64,000 nucleotides of DNA, taken from NCBI GenBank assembly GCA_947626935.1, contig CANQUD010000002.1:17587-81586 (forward strand), written 5' to 3'. Positions 8,504-15,418 of this stretch are shown here, in pieces. Each line of letters opens with the position of its first letter. Position 1 is the stretch's first letter. This DNA is from an uncultured Clostridia bacterium. Lineage in GTDB: Bacteria; Bacillota; Clostridia; Christensenellales; Borkfalkiaceae. The notes beneath the pieces are model-generated. The model saw nothing but the letters and a program-made list of their open reading frames with translations, was not told the origin of the DNA and did no database searches. Made by a program: the position numbers and the translations under genes.

Positions 8504-9070
8504 GTATGGTCCACGTTTGCGGGATGTGTTTTGACCTTTCTTCCCGTTTTTCTGTGGCTCGACGCCTATGTGGACGTACAAAAGAACAGAGCTTGGTTTT
8601 CCCTCTCCGCATACAGGCATCTGAAGTTGTTCGGCGGATACGGACAGCTCGACAGAGAGGGCATCGCCGTGCACATCTCAAAGAAGAAAGCCGTCTTCGT
8701 CCCGTACGACAAGATGGCGGACACAAGAAAGAAATTTGAGATCACAAAGGGCTTTCAGCTCTGGCGGTTCCGCCAGACCGTGGAAACGGGCGGGGCGGAG
8801 AGCGTTGCGGGGATCCTTGTCGCCGCGGCGCTTCAATCGGTCGGCGGTGGAGTCTTTGCCTATCTTCGGACAAGACATCCGTTTTTATCGTTGAAAAACG
8901 ATACGCTCCTCGGCGAAGAGGCGTGTTTGAAGATCTCATTTGAGACGGCGACCGTGTTCAACGGGTTCGTGATCGGCATGGCATTGGGGAAAAAAATATT
9001 GGAGGCAATTATAAATTGGATAAGAAAAAAAAGATCGACAGCATTCTCGAAAAGACGGCAGAACAGCTGA
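8489..9070 (+). CDS. DUF2953 (YtfI-like) membrane protein
   Basis: A 193-residue protein with one N-terminal hydrophobic segment (about 5-23), a basic middle and a second hydrophobic stretch near 165-180. Its place directly before gerW/ytfJ and after scpAB matches the DUF2953 gene ytfI of Bacillus and clostridia; molecular function is unknown, with an inferred forespore role. The start is doubtful: ATG 8489 has no ribosome site and lies inside a terminator-type hairpin. The gene overlaps gerW by 55 bp. Confidence 0.65.
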   Translation: MGEFFVWSTFAGCVLTFLPVFLWLDAYVDVQKNRAWFSLSAYRHLKLFGGYGQLDREGIAVHISKKKAVFVPYDKMADTRKKFEITKGFQLWRFRQTVETGGAESVAGILVAAALQSVGGGVFAYLRTRHPFLSLKNDTLLGEEACLKISFETATVFNGFVIGMALGKKILEAIINWIRKKRSTAFSKRRQNS

Positions 9071-9405
9071 CAAGCCTCATCGACGTCAATACGATCGTCG
9101 GGAAACCGATCCTGACGGCAAGCGGGGCACAGGTCATTCCGTTCACCAAGGTTACGATGGGGTATCTCTCGGGCGGTGGAGAATACGGAGAAGTCAAGGC
9201 AGTGAAGCTCGACGAGACCTATCCCTTTGCGGGGGGCGCGGGGACCGTCATCAACCTCAAACCGGCGGGTTTCCTCATCGATGACGGCGTCGAATGCCGT
9301 GTCGTCAAGCTCACGAACGACCCGATCGACGGACTCATCGAGAAAGCGGGCGAGATCGTCGGGAAGATCATCGAAAAGGTCGGGCAGGAGAATGAAAAAG
9401 TTTAA
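9016..9405 (+). CDS. gerW: spore protein GerW/YtfJ
   Basis: A 129-residue member of the YtfJ/GerW family, a forespore protein needed in B. subtilis for normal germination. Recognisable segments are the amphipathic N-terminal helix, GKPI, the core IPFTKVTMGYLSGGGEY and the VEVIKL-like strand near the C-terminus (DDGVECRVVKL). The start is TTG 9016, set by GGAGG at 9001 nine bases before it. It overlaps the YtfI-like gene before it and the carboxypeptidase after it (14 bp). Confidence 0.92.
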   Translation: MDKKKKIDSILEKTAEQLTSLIDVNTIVGKPILTASGAQVIPFTKVTMGYLSGGGEYGEVKAVKLDETYPFAGGAGTVINLKPAGFLIDDGVECRVVKLTNDPIDGLIEKAGEIVGKIIEKVGQENEKV

Positions 9406-10393
9406 GATTTTGTCCTTCGTTCTCATGGCGACTGTTGTAGCTTCTCTGCTCTCTGTCAAAGATGAGATCACGCCACAGGCGGTCGGCGTCGCAAGAGGGG
9501 AGTGTGTCGTCGAAGTCTCTTCCCGCCGTATTCTTCACGAAAAGGACGCGTATTCGATGCTTCCGATGGCAAGCACGACGAAAGTTCTGACGGCAATTCT
9601 CATCCTCGACGACTGCGACATCGATGAAGCCGTCATCGTTCCGAAGGAAGCCGAGGGAGTGGAAGGATCCAGTGTCTACCTACGTGCGGGAGATACCTAT
9701 ACCGTCCGTGAGCTTCTCTATGGGCTGATGCTGCGTTCGGGGAATGACTGCGCCGTGACCCTTGCCCTGCATCACAGCGGAAGTATTGAGACCTTTTCGG
9801 AAAAAATGAATGAAAAAGCGGCGCTTCTCGGGGCGGAAAGGAGCTATTTCGTCAATCCGCACGGACTTCCCGACAGCCGTCATCACACGACTGCGCACGA
9901 CCTTGCCCTGATCTCTGCCTACGCAATGGAGAATGAGACCTTCCGCGAGATCGTCTCATGCAAGTACTTTGAGCCTCGCAACTGGCAGAACAAGAACAAG
10001 ATGCTCTTTCGCTACGACGGGGCGGTCGGCGTCAAGACGGGCTTCACGGCTGCCGCGGGAAGATGTCTCGTCACCTGCGCCGAACGAAACGGCATGACAC
10101 TCGTCTGCGTCGTCCTGAACTGTCTGCAGATGTACGAACGCTCCGCCGAGCTTCTCGACGAATGTTTTGAGGCGTATCAGATCTACCGTCTCTGCGACAG
10201 CTCCAAGCCGTGGGAGAACTTCGCCGTCCGATGCGACTTCGACTATCCGCTGAAGAAAATTGAACTGCGGTCTTTGCGCTTTTCGGACACATTAAAAGAC
10301 CCGCTGCCGACCGAAAAGGGGGAAGTTGCGGGTCAAATGAATATCTACCTTCAAAACAACTTGCTTTTTTCACAGAATTTGTATATCATATAG
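9392..10393 (+). CDS. second D-alanyl-D-alanine carboxypeptidase (DacF-like)
   Basis: S11 DD-carboxypeptidase of 333 residues with signal sequence (1-22) and motifs S61-TT-K64, S116-G-N118 and K215-T-G217. In spore formers a DacF-type enzyme in this cluster sets cortex cross-linking; that role is inferred here. It is shorter than the paralogue at 3530, with a reduced C-terminal domain. The gene overlaps the end of gerW and the GGAG inside gerW serves as ribosome site, so the two are likely coupled. Confidence 0.9.
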   Translation: MKKFKILSFVLMATVVASLLSVKDEITPQAVGVARGECVVEVSSRRILHEKDAYSMLPMASTTKVLTAILILDDCDIDEAVIVPKEAEGVEGSSVYLRAGDTYTVRELLYGLMLRSGNDCAVTLALHHSGSIETFSEKMNEKAALLGAERSYFVNPHGLPDSRHHTTAHDLALISAYAMENETFREIVSCKYFEPRNWQNKNKMLFRYDGAVGVKTGFTAAAGRCLVTCAERNGMTLVCVVLNCLQMYERSAELLDECFEAYQIYRLCDSSKPWENFAVRCDFDYPLKKIELRSLRFSDTLKDPLPTEKGEVAGQMNIYLQNNLLFSQNLYII

Positions 10394-10430
10394 GAAGAAA
10401 GCAAGGAGCGCAGAGCATTCTGCAACACAA

Positions 10431-11144
10431 ATGCGGATCAATAAATTTCTTGCCGAACAGGGCGTCGCCTCGAGGAGAGGCGCCGACGGGATCATCGCCG
10501 AGGGAAGGGTGACGATCAACGGAAAAACGGCAAAGGCGGGGGACGATGTCTCTCCGTCCGACGAGGTCGCCCTCGACGGGAAGCTGCTTTCCCACAAAGT
10601 CAAGTTCGAATATTATCTTCTCAACAAACCGAAGGGCTTTGTCTGTACGGTGAGCGACGAAAAGACCGAGCGACCCAGAAAGACGGTCATGGACCTTCTG
10701 CCCGCGGGCGCGGGAAAGGTTTTCCCCGTCGGAAGGCTCGACTACAATACGGAAGGACTTTTGATCCTGACCAATGACGGGAGCCTTGCCTACCGTTTGA
10801 CGGCGCCGCAGAACGAGATCCCAAAGACCTATCTCGTGAAGGTCAACGGTTCCGTCACGTCCGCCCAGCTCAATCGGCTTCGGGAAGGTGTGGAGATCGA
10901 AAAGGGGATCGTCACGAAGAAGTGCCGCGTCAACGTCATCGAGACAGACAAGGCTTACACCAAGCTCCATGTCACGCTGACAGAGGGGAAGAACAGGGAG
11001 ATCCGCCGCATGTTTGAAGCCGTCGGAAAGCCCGTTGAATTTCTGAAGCGGATCAGACTCGGGGATCTGACACTGTCGGGTCTCGACCGCGGCGCATGCC
11101 GCAGTCTCTCCCCCGAAGAGGTATTCTATTTGAAAAATCTGTAA
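10431..11144 (+). CDS. rluB: 23S rRNA pseudouridine synthase RluB family
   Basis: A RsuA/RluB-type enzyme that isomerises a uridine in large-subunit rRNA. The 237-residue product has an N-terminal S4 RNA-binding domain (MRINKFLAEQGVASRR) and the catalytic motif GRLDYNTEG with the nucleophilic Asp, plus the family segment EGKNREIRRM. Adjacency to scpB is common in Firmicutes. Last plus-strand gene before the orientation switch. Confidence 0.93.
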   Translation: MRINKFLAEQGVASRRGADGIIAEGRVTINGKTAKAGDDVSPSDEVALDGKLLSHKVKFEYYLLNKPKGFVCTVSDEKTERPRKTVMDLLPAGAGKVFPVGRLDYNTEGLLILTNDGSLAYRLTAPQNEIPKTYLVKVNGSVTSAQLNRLREGVEIEKGIVTKKCRVNVIETDKAYTKLHVTLTEGKNREIRRMFEAVGKPVEFLKRIRLGDLTLSGLDRGACRSLSPEEVFYLKNL

Positions 11145-11175
11145 AAAATGACTCGCCGCTCGGCGAGTCATTTTT
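11144..11175. terminator. bidirectional terminator between rluB and the lipoprotein gene
   Basis: AAAAATGACTCGCC pairs with GGCGAGTCATTTTT around a short loop, giving T-runs on both strands between convergent genes. Confidence 0.85.
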
Positions 11176-11181
11176 AGAATG

Positions 11182-11776
11182 CTATTCAACGACAGGGCTA
11201 TAGGGTTGAAATCCGACCTTCAGGATATCCTCGAAATCGGATTCGATCTTGCCGTAGTTTTTCGGATATGCAAAATAAAAATATGTGGATTTCTCTGTGC
11301 CGTCCGAAAACCAAATCGTGATCGTTTCGCTCCCGCCGTCGTGGACAGTATATCTTGTCTCATACTCGTCTTGCCATGTATAAATGCCATCTGCAATGAT
11401 GGTTTCAAGCAAAGTTACGCCCTGCTGTTCGGTAAATTCTACGACAAGGGACGGGTGGTTGAAACGTTCTTTCAGCTTTTTTTCATAGCTCTCGGGCGTC
11501 TCGTCTTCGGGATATTCCCCGTATTCTTCCAGATAGTGCTCATAGCTCTGCCGAAATTTCTCAACCAGGCCTTCGATGTCGGCAACGCAGTCGTCCGTGA
11601 CGGTCCAAGCCGTAAAATCAAACGTGCGCGTATCGCGATAGGGGACGTCCGTCATTCCTTCCGTCGTTTCCACGACGATCCTGATGACCGTTTTTTTCGT
11701 CGAACTCGGTGGAGGGGGTACAAGCGGCGAGCAAGAGCGCAAAAAGGCAGAAGAACGGAACAAAAACTCTTTTCAT
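11182..11776 (-). CDS. putative lipoprotein, interrupted by a one-base frameshift at an A7 tract
   Basis: The start is ATG at 11776, with AAGGAG seven bases before it. The first 29 codons encode a lipoprotein signal (MKRVFVPFFCLFALLLAAC, lipobox LAAC) but run out of frame after a run of seven A (plus-strand T7 at 11691-11697). With six A the frame joins smoothly to the remaining about 170 residues, which begin TVIRIVVETTEG and form an acidic, beta-rich domain of unknown function. The cause may be a sequencing error, a slippage-prone (phase-variable) tract or real decay. It resembles nothing I can name. Confidence 0.55.
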
Positions 11777-11839
11777 TGCGGAACTCCTTATTGTTACAAC
11801 GATCTGAAGGAATGTTTTGTCCCGTTTCGTCCGAATTTT

Positions 11840-12448
11840 TTACCGAAAACTCCGCATGAGTCCGATCACTTTTCCCAAGATGCGGACGCTCTCCTGATTT
11901 TCGGGAATGATGTCCTCCATGGTGCTGTTTTCGGGGTGAAGCACGATCTTTCCGTCCCGCTTGTAGAAGCGCTTCACCGTCGCGCCGTCCATCGTACCGT
12001 CATCAAACATTGCAATGACGATCTCGCCGTTTTCGGCATTTTCCTGACGCTTGACGATGATCTTGTCGCCGTCATAGATGCCCGCGTCGATCATCGATTC
12101 CCCGTGCACGCGGAGAAGGAAGAGGTCGTCGCCCTTGAATTCCGCTTCGGGCAGGGAATAATAGCCCTCGTTATTTTCCACGGCAAGAATGGGCTGACCT
12201 GCATTTACGACGCCAAGGAGAGGCGCCCGAACGACGGAACTTCCGCGCACGACGACGGAACGGTTCTTCTTACTCGACTTGTCGAGATAGCCTTGATCGC
12301 GCAGGCGGTTGATATAATCGTACGCCGTCGCGGTCGATTTGATGTTCAAAGCGGCGCAAATGTCGCGGACAGAGGGGGGGAAGCCGTTATCGTCATTGTA
12401 TCGGCGGATATATTCAAAGACTTCCATCAATTTGTCGTGCTTGATCAT
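11840..12448 (-). CDS. lexA: SOS repressor LexA
   Basis: LexA represses DNA-damage genes and cleaves itself when RecA is active. The 202-residue product has a winged helix (about 1-65, with FPPSVRDICAALNIKS), a scissile Ala83-Gly84 bond, the catalytic Ser118 (GESM) and Lys159 (ATVK). The ATG is preceded by AGAGGTG. Its promoter (12467-12495) carries a LexA box over the -35 element, which indicates autoregulation. Confidence 0.96.
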   Translation of the reverse strand: MIKHDKLMEVFEYIRRYNDDNGFPPSVRDICAALNIKSTATAYDYINRLRDQGYLDKSSKKNRSVVVRGSSVVRAPLLGVVNAGQPILAVENNEGYYSLPEAEFKGDDLFLLRVHGESMIDAGIYDGDKIIVKRQENAENGEIVIAMFDDGTMDGATVKRFYKRDGKIVLHPENSTMEDIIPENQESVRILGKVIGLMRSFR

Positions 12449-12466
12449 CTTTCACCTCTCAAACCG

Positions 12467-12495
12467 ATTATATCATAAATGAAAACAGAATGCAA
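12467..12495 (-). promoter_or_regulatory. lexA promoter
   Basis: On the minus strand TTGCAT (12495-12490) and TATAAT (12472-12467), spacer 17 bp. Confidence 0.8.
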
Positions 12496-12506
12496 ACAAA
12501 TGTTCC
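12493..12506. promoter_or_regulatory. LexA operator (SOS box)
   Basis: CAAACAAATGTTCC matches the Gram-positive consensus CGAACRNRYGTTYC at all but one position and overlaps the lexA -35. It is also 20 bp upstream of the divergent promoter at 12526, which might share control. Confidence 0.75.
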
Positions 12507-12525
12507 ATGTTTTCGGAAAATTTTG

Positions 12526-12554
12526 TTGCATTTTTTTCGTCGCCGTGTTATACT
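12526..12554 (+). promoter_or_regulatory. promoter of the Cys-rich mini-protein gene
   Basis: TTGCAT and TATACT with a 17-bp spacer. The -10 ends six bases before the ATG at 12561, so the start point would coincide with the start codon. Confidence 0.75.
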
Positions 12555-12560
12555 ATTTTT

Positions 12561-12746
12561 ATGGAAACAAAAATGTGTGTGCTGGACGATGAAAAGGAGT
12601 GCGACGGCTGCATGGAGTGCATGGTGTGCGACCTCGACCCGTCCAAGCCCTGTGACAACTGCGGAAAGTGCCTCGACATCAAAGACTACGCGACGATCAA
12701 GATCGACAAGATCATCATGGACCCGAATTACGGAAAAAAGGAGTGA
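12561..12746 (+). CDS. 61-residue Cys-rich protein, possible metal-binding
   Basis: A small protein with seven clustered cysteines in CDGCMECMVC and CDNCGKC, which suggests one Zn or Fe-S centre. Similar short proteins sit between lexA and hflX in clostridia; no function is established to my knowledge. There is no ribosome site before the ATG, and the promoter position implies a leaderless mRNA. The 3' end overlaps the convergent hflX gene by 32 bp. Confidence 0.7.
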   Translation: METKMCVLDDEKECDGCMECMVCDLDPSKPCDNCGKCLDIKDYATIKIDKIIMDPNYGKKE

Positions 12747-13932
12747 ATTTTTCGGCGTAGATCGACGGGATGACGACCTTGACCTCTGCGCCGCCGTCCG
12801 TATAGGTAACGTTTTGTTCTGTACAATAGGATCGTATGGCGCTGTATTGCGCCATTTTTTCGTATGGGATCGTCAATGTCGCCAATACGAAATTGTCTCT
12901 CAACTTCTCAAAGATGCGCCGTTTGAGTGTCTCAAGCCCTAAATCGTTCGCCGCGGAAATGCAGACCGCATCCTTGGGGAAGGCTTCCGTGCTTTCGACA
13001 AGGTCGCATTTGTTCATGACGACGAGATAGGGGGCGGAGAAACCCATTTCTTCCAGCGTAGAGAGGGTCGTCTGAAGCTGCATTTCGTAGGCTCCGCTCC
13101 CGTCGCAGACGATGAGCGCAAGGTCGCAGTTCATGGCGCTCTCGAGCGTCGATTTGAAGGCTTCGATGAGATGATGGGGGAGACTCTGCAAAAAACCGAC
13201 GGTATCGACGAGCAAAAAGGGGACACTTTCGATCTCGAATCCCCTTGCCGTGGGATCGAGTGTCGCAAAGAGAGCGTTCTTGACGAACACATCGGCGCCC
13301 GTCAGATGGTTCAAGAGGGTAGACTTTCCCGTATTCGTATAACCGACGAGCGCGATCGTCATGACACGGTCCTTTTTTCTGCGCTCGACCTGCATCGCAC
13401 GGCGTTTTTCCGTCTCCTTGAGCTTCTCTTCGAGGGAACGGATGCGGTTCCTGATGTGCCGTCTGTCCGTTTCGAGCTTTGTTTCCCCGGGACCGCGCGT
13501 CCCGATCCCGCCTCCCAGTCTTGAAAGCGCTTCGCCCTTGCCTTTGAGGCGGGGATACAGATACTTGAGCTGGGCAAGTTCGACCTGGATCTTTCCCTCG
13601 CTGCTCTCGGCGCGGAGAGCAAAGATGTCGAGGATGAGCGTCGTTCTGTCGATGACTTTCCTGTCGTCGAGCGCCTTTGAAATGTTGAGCGTTTGGGAAG
13701 GGGAGAGTTCCCCGTTGAAGAGCACGGTGACGTCCAAGCCATCGAGCCTTTCTTTGAGTTCCGCAAGCTTTCCTTCGCCGATATAGGTGGCGGGATTGAT
13801 CTCCCGTATGGTCTGATAGATCGTCCCCGCGTATTCCGCGCCCGCGCTCTCGATCAACGAGACGATCTCCTCGTGAAGGACCTTTGTTCTGTCGTCCTCG
13901 ACGGGTTGAATGACATAGATGGTTTCGCTCAA
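12715..13932 (-). CDS. hflX: ribosome-associated GTPase HflX
   Basis: HflX binds the 50S subunit and splits or rescues stalled ribosomes. The 405-residue product has the N-terminal HflX domain with GGGIGTRGPGETKLE, then a G domain with GYTNTGKS (G1), DTVGF (G3) and NKCD (G4). The start is TTG at 13932, supported by GAGGAGG seven bases before it; it overlaps the xer stop codon (TTGA), so hflX is translationally coupled to the recombinase gene. Confidence 0.95.
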   Translation of the reverse strand: MSETIYVIQPVEDDRTKVLHEEIVSLIESAGAEYAGTIYQTIREINPATYIGEGKLAELKERLDGLDVTVLFNGELSPSQTLNISKALDDRKVIDRTTLILDIFALRAESSEGKIQVELAQLKYLYPRLKGKGEALSRLGGGIGTRGPGETKLETDRRHIRNRIRSLEEKLKETEKRRAMQVERRKKDRVMTIALVGYTNTGKSTLLNHLTGADVFVKNALFATLDPTARGFEIESVPFLLVDTVGFLQSLPHHLIEAFKSTLESAMNCDLALIVCDGSGAYEMQLQTTLSTLEEMGFSAPYLVVMNKCDLVESTEAFPKDAVCISAANDLGLETLKRRIFEKLRDNFVLATLTIPYEKMAQYSAIRSYCTEQNVTYTDGGAEVKVVIPSIYAEKFTPFFRNSGP

Positions 13933-14996
13933 TCGTCATCCTCCTCTGAGCGGTGCAGCTTGACCTTTCCCGCGACGGAACGGCGGTTGTCCTCGGTGAT
14001 CGCAGCATAGTGCTTCCGCGTCGTATTGACGTCCTTGTGCCCGAGAACGTCCGCTACGATATAGATATCCCTTGTTTCATGGTAGAGCGCCGTACCGTAG
14101 GTGGAACGGAGCTTATGGGGGGTGATCTTCTTGAGCGGCGTCACGATCTTGGCATATTTTTTTACGAGATTTTCGACTGCACGGACGGTGATCCGCTTGT
14201 ATTGCATGGAAAGAAAGAGGGGAGCGGGGGATTCTTTCGGGATCTTCGGGTCTCCTTTTTTCTGTTCCATATACGCCGCAAGCGCATCGGCAACTTCGTC
14301 CGAGAAGTACAAAATTGCCTGATTTCCGCCTTTCCGCGTGACGATAAAGGAATTGTTGTCAAAATTGATGCTCTCGTTGTTGAGTCCGACAAGCTCGGAA
14401 ATACGGATGCCCGTACCCAAAAAGAGGGTCAGAATGGCAGTATCGCGGACCATCGTTCTGTCGTGATAGGCGATCGCATGGTGGGAAAGCCCGTTTCCGA
14501 ACTCTGCAGTATTCAACATCTCATCGATCTCATTGTCGTCGAGGCGGATGATCTCCTTGTCATGAAGTTTGGGAGTGGGGACCTTCGCCGTATTGTTGAC
14601 GCCGATGAGACCTTTGTTGAAGAAATATTTGAAGAGGGAACGGACGGTCGAAAGCTTGCGGGCTTTGGCGCGTTCGTCACAGGAGAGACTCTTGTCTCCG
14701 AATGTATAATGGGAGAGGTAGGAAAGAAAGATCTCGATGTCGGTATCCGTGACCTGTTCGAGATCTTCAAGCGTAATTTCCTTGGGAGCTTTGCTCTTGA
14801 ATCTGCGCTTGGAGAGAAAATCGTAAAAGATCCTGAGGTCGTAGGCGTAATTGAGGCGGGTGAGGGTGCTGGTGCGTGTCTCAACGCCGCGGAAAAAATC
14901 CTCGCAGTAATCGGGAAGCTCCTCAAGAAGGGCATCGATCCGCTCGAGGTTATGAAGATTTCGCTCTTGATAGTAGTTGACGCTCTTTTTTGCCAT
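13929..14996 (-). CDS. xerS: tyrosine recombinase, XerS-like
   Basis: A phage-integrase-fold recombinase of 355 residues with the full catalytic set: Arg198 (GTGIR), Lys222, His294 and Arg297 (HKLR), His320 (LGH) and Tyr330. The N-terminal region ELPDYCEDFF with a following YDLRIFYDFL segment recalls streptococcal XerS rather than XerC/XerD. XerS enzymes act alone to resolve chromosome dimers at a dif site beside their gene, and a matching 32-bp site lies 63 bp upstream here. The true start is ATG 14996: the promoter (15003-15031) ends six bases before it, so the mRNA is leaderless. The XerS assignment is moderate; a XerD-like annotation is the alternative. Confidence 0.85.
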   Translation of the reverse strand: MAKKSVNYYQERNLHNLERIDALLEELPDYCEDFFRGVETRTSTLTRLNYAYDLRIFYDFLSKRRFKSKAPKEITLEDLEQVTDTDIEIFLSYLSHYTFGDKSLSCDERAKARKLSTVRSLFKYFFNKGLIGVNNTAKVPTPKLHDKEIIRLDDNEIDEMLNTAEFGNGLSHHAIAYHDRTMVRDTAILTLFLGTGIRISELVGLNNESINFDNNSFIVTRKGGNQAILYFSDEVADALAAYMEQKKGDPKIPKESPAPLFLSMQYKRITVRAVENLVKKYAKIVTPLKKITPHKLRSTYGTALYHETRDIYIVADVLGHKDVNTTRKHYAAITEDNRRSVAGKVKLHRSEEDDD

Positions 14997-15002
14997 GTCA
15001 GA

Positions 15003-15031
15003 ATTATACCTCAAAGGGTGGGAAATGTCAA
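15003..15031 (-). promoter_or_regulatory. xer-hflX promoter
   Basis: Perfect TTGACA (15031-15026) and TATAAT (15008-15003) on the minus strand, spacer 17 bp, with only six bases to the ATG. Confidence 0.88.
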
Positions 15032-15058
15032 CGGAATGCGGTGGGTGACACACAGGGA

Positions 15059-15090
15059 ACTATTCGCAAAACACCGATTTTACGAATAGT
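15059..15090. other. dif-like recombination site beside the recombinase gene
   Basis: Arms ACTATTCGCAAAA (15059-15071) and TTTTACGAATAGT (15078-15090) are inverted repeats (12 of 13 pairs) around the 6-bp core CACCGA. Two 11-bp-plus arms around 6 bp is the architecture of Xer target sites, and AAAA-core-TTTT recalls the streptococcal XerS site. It lies 28 bp upstream of the recombinase -35. Confidence 0.65.
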
Positions 15091-15383
15091 AAGAGGGCGG
15101 AAATTGGGAATTTAGCCTAAAATTACGGACTTCATCCGTATTTTTCGGAATTTTCGGATAAAATGTTCATTTGAATATGTACAGGAAATTTTGAGAAAAT
15201 TCCTAAAATTTTGTCCGAACGTTTTATGGAATTTTTCCGAAAACTCGGTACGATCCTTTCGGAAAAATGTATTTCTATCCCAAAAATGTCTGCACAATGA
15301 CATGATCCCGAAGCGTTTTTTCGGCAATTTTTCCCCGAAAATCACCGTTTTGCCTCTGAAATTCCCTCTGAAAAGTCCTTAAT
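15091..15383. other. AT-rich intergenic region rich in inverted repeats, no gene seen
   Basis: No reading frame with coding character. It contains several dyads built on TTTTCGG/CCGAAAA: a perfect 12-bp inverted repeat ATTTTTCCGAAA (15231-15242) and TTTCGGAAAAAT (15257-15268) with 14 bp between, and AGGAAATTTT/AAAATTCCT at 15183-15204. These may be accessory protein sites beside the dif-like sequence; that is inference. Confidence 0.5.
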
Positions 15384-15418
15384 ACTATGTCAGACATAGT
15401 TATTATGTCAGACATAGT
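15384..15418. repeat. copy 2 of the palindrome family, double
   Basis: The 17-bp palindrome ACTATGTCAGACATAGT (15384-15400) and a second TATGTCAGACATA (15404-15416), centres 18 bp apart. The amylase stop codon and last codons (TAC TAT GTC TGA) lie inside the second palindrome. Confidence 0.85.
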
